13,228 nucleotides of DNA, from contig NW_025955716.1 in the NCBI RefSeq assembly GCF_022376445.1, positions 1 through 13,228 on the forward strand, read 5' to 3'. This DNA comes from Fomitopsis serialis. Lineage: Eukaryota; Basidiomycota; Agaricomycetes; Polyporales; Fomitopsidaceae. Below are positions 9,284-13,228 of this stretch, in pieces. The number at the start of each line of letters is the position of its first letter. Position 1 is the first letter of the stretch. The notes below the pieces were generated by a model. It saw only the letters and a program-made list of their open reading frames with translations, was not told the DNA's origin and made no database searches. The position numbers and the translations under genes are program-made.

Positions 9284-9387
9284 GCGATGGAGCCAGCGCC
9301 GCCCTCCCCAGATTTCCCGAAGCGCGGAGCGCTTAGTCATCATGTGTCGCGCGCGTTCACAAGTGACTATCGTTCTGAAATTAGCTG
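9284..9387 (-). repeat. Right arm of the perfect inverted repeat
   Basis: This is the exact reverse complement of 8814-8917. The match stops abruptly on both sides: outside, ...GCTG is followed by TGACG here against CAAAC in the reverse complement of the left flank; inside, the GCGATGG end is preceded by T here and by A on the other arm. Confidence 0.9.
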
Positions 9388-9609
9388 TGACGCAGAGCCG
9401 ACTCGGAGGGTTCTGGGGGTGCCAGTGGCGCGATACTACATTCGTTTCTTATCTCAATACAGAGTTCATTAGTTAGCACTGTTATTGTCATTACATCATA
9501 CTGTTATTGCCGTCTTACAGGACTTGTATAGGACTGTAACGGAGCGATGTATGGCGAGCAATACGATTCGACTCGAATTCGCCCGTAGCGACCGTCCGCC
9601 TCTATATAC
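9388..9609. other. Short spacer between the inverted repeat and the helicase remnant
   Basis: The only structure seen is a direct repeat of ACTGTTATTG (about 9478 and 9501). A TCTATATACATG sequence at 9601-9612 contains a TATA-like word, but it abuts the next ATG so closely that it cannot be a normal TATA box for it. Confidence 0.3.
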
Positions 9610-10054
9610 ATGATTCCATCCTCGCCTGCTGGGTCCCCTCAGCTTGCTAATTTACACTCCACGACGGCGGAAGAAAACCACGCATTGCCATCCCTCACCA
9701 AGTCTGAGTCCAGGCGTAAGATTGCACCTACTTACAAGGAGTCCTCGTCCAGCAATCTCGCTCACTCAAGTTGATTGATTCTATGATCATCGGCGCAGGC
9801 ACAGGTTTAGCACAGGTGCGGGCAAGTCACTCATGTTCGCGCTGCTCGTGATAGCAGCTGCCAGTGGGTTGACAAAATCCGAAGGACTCGTCCTGGTTGT
9901 GTGTCGACTCAAAACCCTGCAGTTAGATCAGTTAGATAGAACCAGTTGAATCGCTTTATGCTTACCTTACACTTGCAGTCTTGCATAGCCAGGCTCGCCG
10001 CTTGTGCCGGCGAGGCACCTCCGAGAAAGGCAGACCCAATCATGTTTCATGCCA
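9610..10054 (+). pseudogene. Remnant of a P-loop (RecQ/DEAD-like) helicase gene
   Basis: A 54-codon frame (9610-9774) starts MIPSSPAGSPQLANLH and runs into a stop. In another frame follows MIIGAGTG (from 9783), then, after an 11-base shift, AGKSLMFALLVIAAA, LTKSEGLVLVV and LKTLQLDQ (to about 9930). GAGTGAGKS is a Walker A motif, and a hydrophobic strand followed by L-K-x-LQLDQ is what SF2 helicases of the RecQ/DEAD type carry as motif Ia. A possible 48-nt intron (about 9931-9978, ending CACTTGCAG) leads to SCIARLAACAGEAP, ending at TGA before 10055. Everything past motif Ia is missing: no DExH box, no C-terminal helicase domain. It is therefore a truncated, frame-broken remnant. RecQ-like is a guess from the LQLDQ motif; another P-loop ATPase is possible. 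Confidence 0.45.
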
Positions 10055-10359
10055 AATGACATCCGGTCGTGTTGTAGTGAAAATCGTCATCAGCAAAAGC
10101 CACATACATGACAACATTGCCTGATACGTCGCGGTGAATTTCGATAGCGCGAAGTCTGTCGAGAGAGAGATGCCGTGTCAATCTTCGCCCAGGCGAGCTT
10201 GAGTTTATCGTCGTGGCAAGCCTTTCTCGATTCATTGACGAGGACACCAACAGCTTTACGTGTAATCACCAGCTCGAGCTGATGCGCTGCTCTCCATGCA
10301 CCGACTCCAACCACGAGTCCAGAACCTGCGCGGGGACGGAGCGTTTGCCATCTGTGCAT
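10047..10359 (-). pseudogene. Unrecognised coding-like fragment with one frame change
   Basis: On the minus strand the frame from 10359 reads WRAAHQLELVITRKAVGVLV and then ACHDDKLKLAWAKID. Near 10165 the coding character moves to a neighbouring frame, LDRLRAIEIHRDVSGNVVMY, and ends HYNTTGCHLA before a TGA at 10049-10047. The composition (alternating hydrophobic and charged residues) and the smooth continuation across a one-base shift suggest real protein sequence with an indel. I do not recognise the family. The helicase remnant on the other strand ends where this fragment ends. Confidence 0.35.
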
Positions 10360-10664
10360 GTAAGCGATGTTACGTTGTGTTTGTTGTGCGACTAGCCGAT
10401 GCCCGTGCTCCGCTACGGGTATGCGCTTTCGATTGCATACCTCTCAGTCAGATACATGATCTACGGCTTTGAGCGCATGGCGGGGCGACTACTCAAAAAT
10501 CGTGAATGTTCTATTCTATGTAACTTGCAAGCGTAGGCGACTTCTGTAAGAGACTGATAGTTGAAAGGCCACTCAGCCGCCTCCCTTCGGAGTCGGCTTC
10601 GTGGCCCTGTGCCGGGCCGCGAAATATGCATCTACAGCGGTATATTGGAGGAATGCTTACTTAC

Positions 10665-10797
10665 CAACTGCGATGAAGCTGGATGTCTCATCCTCACCTG
10701 TTTGCTGGCTCACGTTACTTTCGGGTGGTACTACTTGAATGTATCTGCCTTCGACCCCTGTCTCTCCGCACAGCAGTATGTAAGGGAGAGATGCCAT
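10665..10797 (-). CDS. Possible first exon of an unrecognised gene
   Basis: From an ATG at 10797-10795 the minus strand reads MASLPYILLCGETGVEGRYI and continues for 44 codons to a canonical GTAAGT donor at 10664. A 58-nt intron (10664-10607, acceptor CGGCACAG) could follow. LLCGETGVEG resembles a GTPase P-loop (GxxGxGKS) that has lost the GKS residues, but this is weak. The downstream exon is uncertain: two frames after the acceptor look equally plausible. It may belong with the coding-like fragment at 10047-10359 on the same strand. Confidence 0.3.
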
Positions 10798-10934
10798 TGA
10801 TCAACAGCGGAATTTGGAAGATATTCAGATGTGCAGCGCACCTATGCCCATGGCTCCCGAGTGGCCACTCTCCGACTCCGACTCGTGGGTGTTATGCTTG
10901 CATCCTCGGCGTTGCCGCACGCCGTACCTGACAT

Positions 10935-11400
10935 TCGCTCGTCCTTACTACTCGTCCTCGCGCCTCTCATCCCCTCATCCTCACCCATCTCTGCCAGCCA
11001 TTCGCCCTTCCCTGCCTACTCGTTCCCGTCCGCGCCCGCTGTCTGCTGACCCTCCCTGTTCATAACTGAGCCCGCGCCGTGGTCCGCTTGTCGGCTGCGC
11101 TTCACGCGGGGCTTTGCCCTGCATGCTCGCTGAAGCTGAACATTCGCCCTCGCCCTCGCTGTGCGTGTCGTGGCACGGTTGTGTACCCGCTCGGGGCCTG
11201 CCTACGTGCGCGATCGTAGGCCGTGTCTGCGTGCAGTGAATGTTCGCTCAGTGCGCTCGCGGTAGACGTATACGCTGTCACCTACTCGCTCACTCGCTCG
11301 CCCTCCTGCTCTCCATCTACTCGCTTGCTTACCCGTCCGATTGCCCCTCCACACCTGCTCACCTGTCCGCCGGCTCGCCCACCTGCTCTGCGCGCGTGCG
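10935..11400. repeat. Pyrimidine-rich low-complexity block II
   Basis: The plus strand is again built of CTCGCC, CTCGTCC, CCTGCTC and CATCCTC words, with the same strand bias as block I at 1640-1960, and shares the word GCTTGCTTACCC (11323-11334). Several frames are open in parallel for composition reasons. I see no gene in it. Confidence 0.5.
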
Positions 11401-11690
11401 TCGGCCATGTCTGTGTGCCGGGCATCCGCCTGGCGCACTCGCGGTCGGCGTGCGCGTCGCGCTTCATGTCGCCACGGCGACTGCGCCTGCCCATTCTGTC
11501 TCTACGACTCCTTCGGCCATGCACCCGCCATCCGTTCGTCGGTCGTGTTTACGTGCTGGGCATTTGCTCAGCCGCCTCACGGTCGGCGTGTGCCTCTCGC
11601 TAGCTTGCTCGTCCGCCCGCCGCCCATTCGTCAGCCATGCCTGCATGCTTGCGATCGTCATGCGTCGGGCTGCACGTCGCCGCGTCGCCT
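11214..11690 (+). repeat. Dispersed degenerate repeat, unit about 65 bp, four copies
   Basis: Copies start near 11214, 11399, 11537 and 11629. Each begins CGT(A/C)GGCC/TCGTGT-like, continues with TG(C/T)GTGC, then a GCGCTCGCGGT/CACGGTCGGCGTG core. The second and third are closest: their translations read GHVCVPGIRLAHSRSACASR and GRVYVLGICSAASRSACASR in the same frame. The first is more diverged and the fourth is weak. Intervals of about 185, 138 and 92 bp are not constant, so this is not a simple tandem array. It could be a decayed duplicated segment or a cysteine/arginine-rich coding relic. Confidence 0.45.
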
Positions 11691-11871
11691 GCAGTTAGCC
11701 CGCTCGCTCGCATGTGTCTGCACTCACCGTGACGGTGGTCTTCTCCATCGCTCCGCTCGGTGCACTCCTGTCACTCATTGTCTGCATCTTACCGCTGCCC
11801 TGCTGATCCGCGCCCTCCGATGTCAGAGTGAGAAATGAACATGAGGGTCGCGCGCGAGTCTAAGGGATAAT

Positions 11872-11910
11872 GAGGAGGAGGAGGGATGAAGTACACTCCT
11901 CCTCCTCCTC
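11872..11910. repeat. Trinucleotide hairpin (GAG)n / (CTC)n
   Basis: GAGGAGGAGGAGG at 11872-11884 and CCTCCTCCTCCTC at 11898-11910 are perfect inverted copies around a 13-nt loop. A stable hairpin or triplex-prone purine/pyrimidine mirror is expected. No gene overlaps it. Confidence 0.6.
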
Positions 11911-12420
11911 GGAGCGCTTGAGAGGCTCGGGCATCGCTCGGGCGTCCGTCTCTCAGCCAATGAGAATGTCTCTAGCGTTTGTCTCTTGCTTCTTGTCTCG
12001 TCTTCTTGTCTCCAATGTTTGTCTTAGCGTTTGTCTCGCGTTCCCACGTTCACGCCTCTTGTAGAGTAGATATCGGGGTGTAAGTAGTACGAAAGCAAAA
12101 AAGCGTTGACGGAGGTTCAATGTTGTCCTTTGATGGTCTCGAGGTAGAGACTAAGTAGGCAAACCACTGGATGACGAGGACATCTCAATCAGGAAAGCAC
12201 CTGCATCGGGACTCAAGATCTGAACGCGATTCCGATCAACTCGGAGAGCAGTCGAACTTTATCTGAGAATTAAATCCCACCTGTGGCGAACGACATTTGA
12301 GTCCACGTCCAAATGCGAGTTTGTGTTTAGTCTAAGCAGGTAATGTACTGTAATGCATATATAAGTACAGCATGAATCCACAGTCCACAGTCCACAGGGA
12401 GCGTCAAGCACAAGTCATGG
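11911..12420. other. Region downstream of the NIPA-type gene, with pyrimidine repeats
   Basis: From 11966 to 12045 the words GTTTGTCTC, CTTGTCTC and TTGTCTT repeat irregularly (core TTGTCT, at least five times), a decayed short tandem array. From 12062 to 12376 the DNA is AT-richer and has no supported gene. The stretch just below 12421 should be the 3' untranslated region of the minus-strand transporter gene. Confidence 0.4.
12377..12397. repeat. Three tandem copies of TCCACAG
   Basis: The 7-bp unit TCCACAG occurs three times without mismatch, 24-44 bp past the stop codon of the minus-strand NIPA-type gene, hence in its probable 3' untranslated region. Confidence 0.7.
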
Positions 12421-13187
12421 TCACTCGCGCAGCTTCCCCTGCTCCCACCCGCCAAACTCGTCATCCGCATACGGCGGTGGGTTGTCCGTCCTCGCCAGTG
12501 TCGCATCCGACGACGTCGAGTCACGCCCGCCTTCCTCGTCCTCCTCGCCAAGGATCTGCGCCTCCTCACCCTCGCCCCTCGACCGCGCACTGGCGCTGCG
12601 ATGGCGCGTCGGGCGCGGACTGTGCGGCCGTGCGCCATCCTCGTCGTCGCTCATGTCGCCAATCTGCCACACTTCCTCGGGCTCGGGCTCGTCGCCAGCC
12701 CGGAGCGCGTCCTGCTCGCTATCGTCGTCGTCGTCGCTTTTCCGGCCGTTGCCCCGTCGCGGTGTCCGCGATGACATGGCGACGGCGCCAGGAGGGCCAG
12801 CGGTTGTGGGTTTCTTCTCGGGCTTCTTGTAGGTCAAGAGGACGACACCGGAGATGAGGATTATCATGGACACAAAGATGAGGAACAGTGTCCATGGCTG
12901 ATACGCGTCGACCTCGTCGTTGAAGATCTGGAGAAGCGTCAGAAGAGCTAGTAATAACGAGAAAATACGCGAGGCGTACCAAGGAGTTGAGGAAACCCGC
13001 AGCGGTGTACACACCGTAGAACACCGGCACGACAAGGGTAGAGTCGTACACCTTCAGTCCACGGTTTAGACAAATGATTTGCGACACGGCGGTGATGGCC
13101 AAAAATATGAACGTGAAGATGGTCGATGCGCGGCCAATCTGATTCCCGGCGTTCTGATGTGACACACTGCCTGAGATGACCTTCACC
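12421..13187 (-). CDS. NIPA-type magnesium transporter (DUF803 family), C-terminal part
   Basis: NIPA proteins are multi-spanning membrane Mg2+ transporters of the drug/metabolite transporter superfamily. Two exons are visible: 13187-12980 and 12927-12421, joined in phase 0 across a 52-nt intron (12979-12928, GTACGC...CTCCAG, CTGAC branch). The encoded C-terminus has three transmembrane helices: IFTFIFLAITAVSQIICLNR, then VVPVFYGVYTAAGFLNSL, then LFLIFVSMIILISGVVLLTY. The LNRGLKVYDSTLVVPVFY region matches the family's conserved LNxGL-x-xxxS-xxxP-xxY pattern. A hydrophilic acidic tail of about 130 residues follows, with SDDDDDSEQD and GEEDEEGG runs, a PPPY motif near the end (12469-12480) and the stop TGA at 12423-12421. 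The 5' side is an intron (AG at 13189-13188, preceded by GTATGC and a CTAAC branch site) running off the window, so the start and the first helices are missing. No frame break is seen. Confidence 0.85.
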
Positions 13188-13228
13188 CTGCATACGACAC
13201 AACGTTAGGTCAATCTCAGAGAGCGACA

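Larger units (their letters stand above)
8814..9387. mobile_element. 574-bp structure with 104-bp perfect inverted terminal arms (candidate non-autonomous element)
   Basis: The sequence 8814-8917 is repeated as its exact reverse complement at 9284-9387, 104 bp with no mismatch that I can find, around a 366-bp centre (8918-9283). The outer ends read CAGCTAATTT...AAATTAGCTG. No transposase-like reading frame fits in the centre, so if mobile it would be non-autonomous (MITE-like). A convincing target-site duplication is missing; only TG is shared by both flanks. The alternative is a local inverted duplication. It sits directly upstream of the Tcp11 gene. Confidence 0.5.

Noticed and set aside
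8806..9395. hAT-like transposon ends (CAG...CTG) with an 8-bp target duplication
   Set aside because: The flanking 8-mers do not match; only TG is shared, so no superfamily can be assigned.
9799..9817. An 11-nt intron inside the Walker A motif
   Set aside because: Eleven bases is far below any fungal intron in this window, and the segment is a direct duplication of its neighbour, so a slippage duplication explains it better.
12372..12857. Open frames of 161 and 116 codons on the plus strand
   Set aside because: They are antisense to the NIPA-type gene's acidic, Ser/Arg-rich tail and owe their openness to its codon composition.

Overview
The window looks like nuclear DNA of a filamentous fungus, most likely a mushroom-type basidiomycete (Agaricomycetes). 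The evidence is many short GT-AG introns (about 42-76 nt, often with CTRAY-like branch sites such as CTGAC or CTAAC), no bacterial ribosome-binding or operon layout, and three recognisable eukaryotic protein families: a secreted/membrane-anchored glutaminase A-type protein, a Tcp11/Sok1 family protein and a NIPA-type magnesium transporter. All family calls rest on motif and protein reading by eye; no database search was possible.

Layout. 1-200 holds a degenerate array of short ATGTAG-containing repeats. 201-1020 has no supported gene. 1021-1412 (minus) is an unrecognised multi-exon coding region. 1640-1960 is pyrimidine-rich low-complexity DNA, and 1961-3100 is mostly featureless apart from a possible intron and a hairpin. 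3109-6019 (plus) is a glutaminase A-like gene with about 14 introns and a C-terminal membrane anchor; its reading frame is broken repeatedly by single-base indels although nearly all its splice sites are intact. A strong hairpin lies at 6145-6181. 6606-8694 (minus) is a Tcp11-family gene, convergent with the glutaminase gene. Just upstream of its start is a 574-bp structure made of two perfect 104-bp inverted arms (8814-8917 and 9284-9387). 9610-10054 (plus) is a remnant of a P-loop helicase-like gene whose Walker A motif is broken by an 11-bp tandem duplication. 10047-10797 (minus) has coding-like fragments of unknown identity. 10935-11700 is a second pyrimidine-rich block followed by degenerate copies of a unit of about 65 bp. 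11870-12400 has small hairpins and tandem repeats. 12421-13228 (minus) is the 3' part of a NIPA-type transporter gene that runs off the window.

The genes are independent eukaryotic units, not an operon, and I see no shared pathway. The most notable features are the large perfect inverted repeat beside the Tcp11 promoter, the indel-only damage in the glutaminase gene (and probably in Tcp11), which is either a very young pseudogene or assembly error, the duplication-broken helicase remnant, and the uncatalogued degenerate repeats. I found no convincing new multi-gene system.
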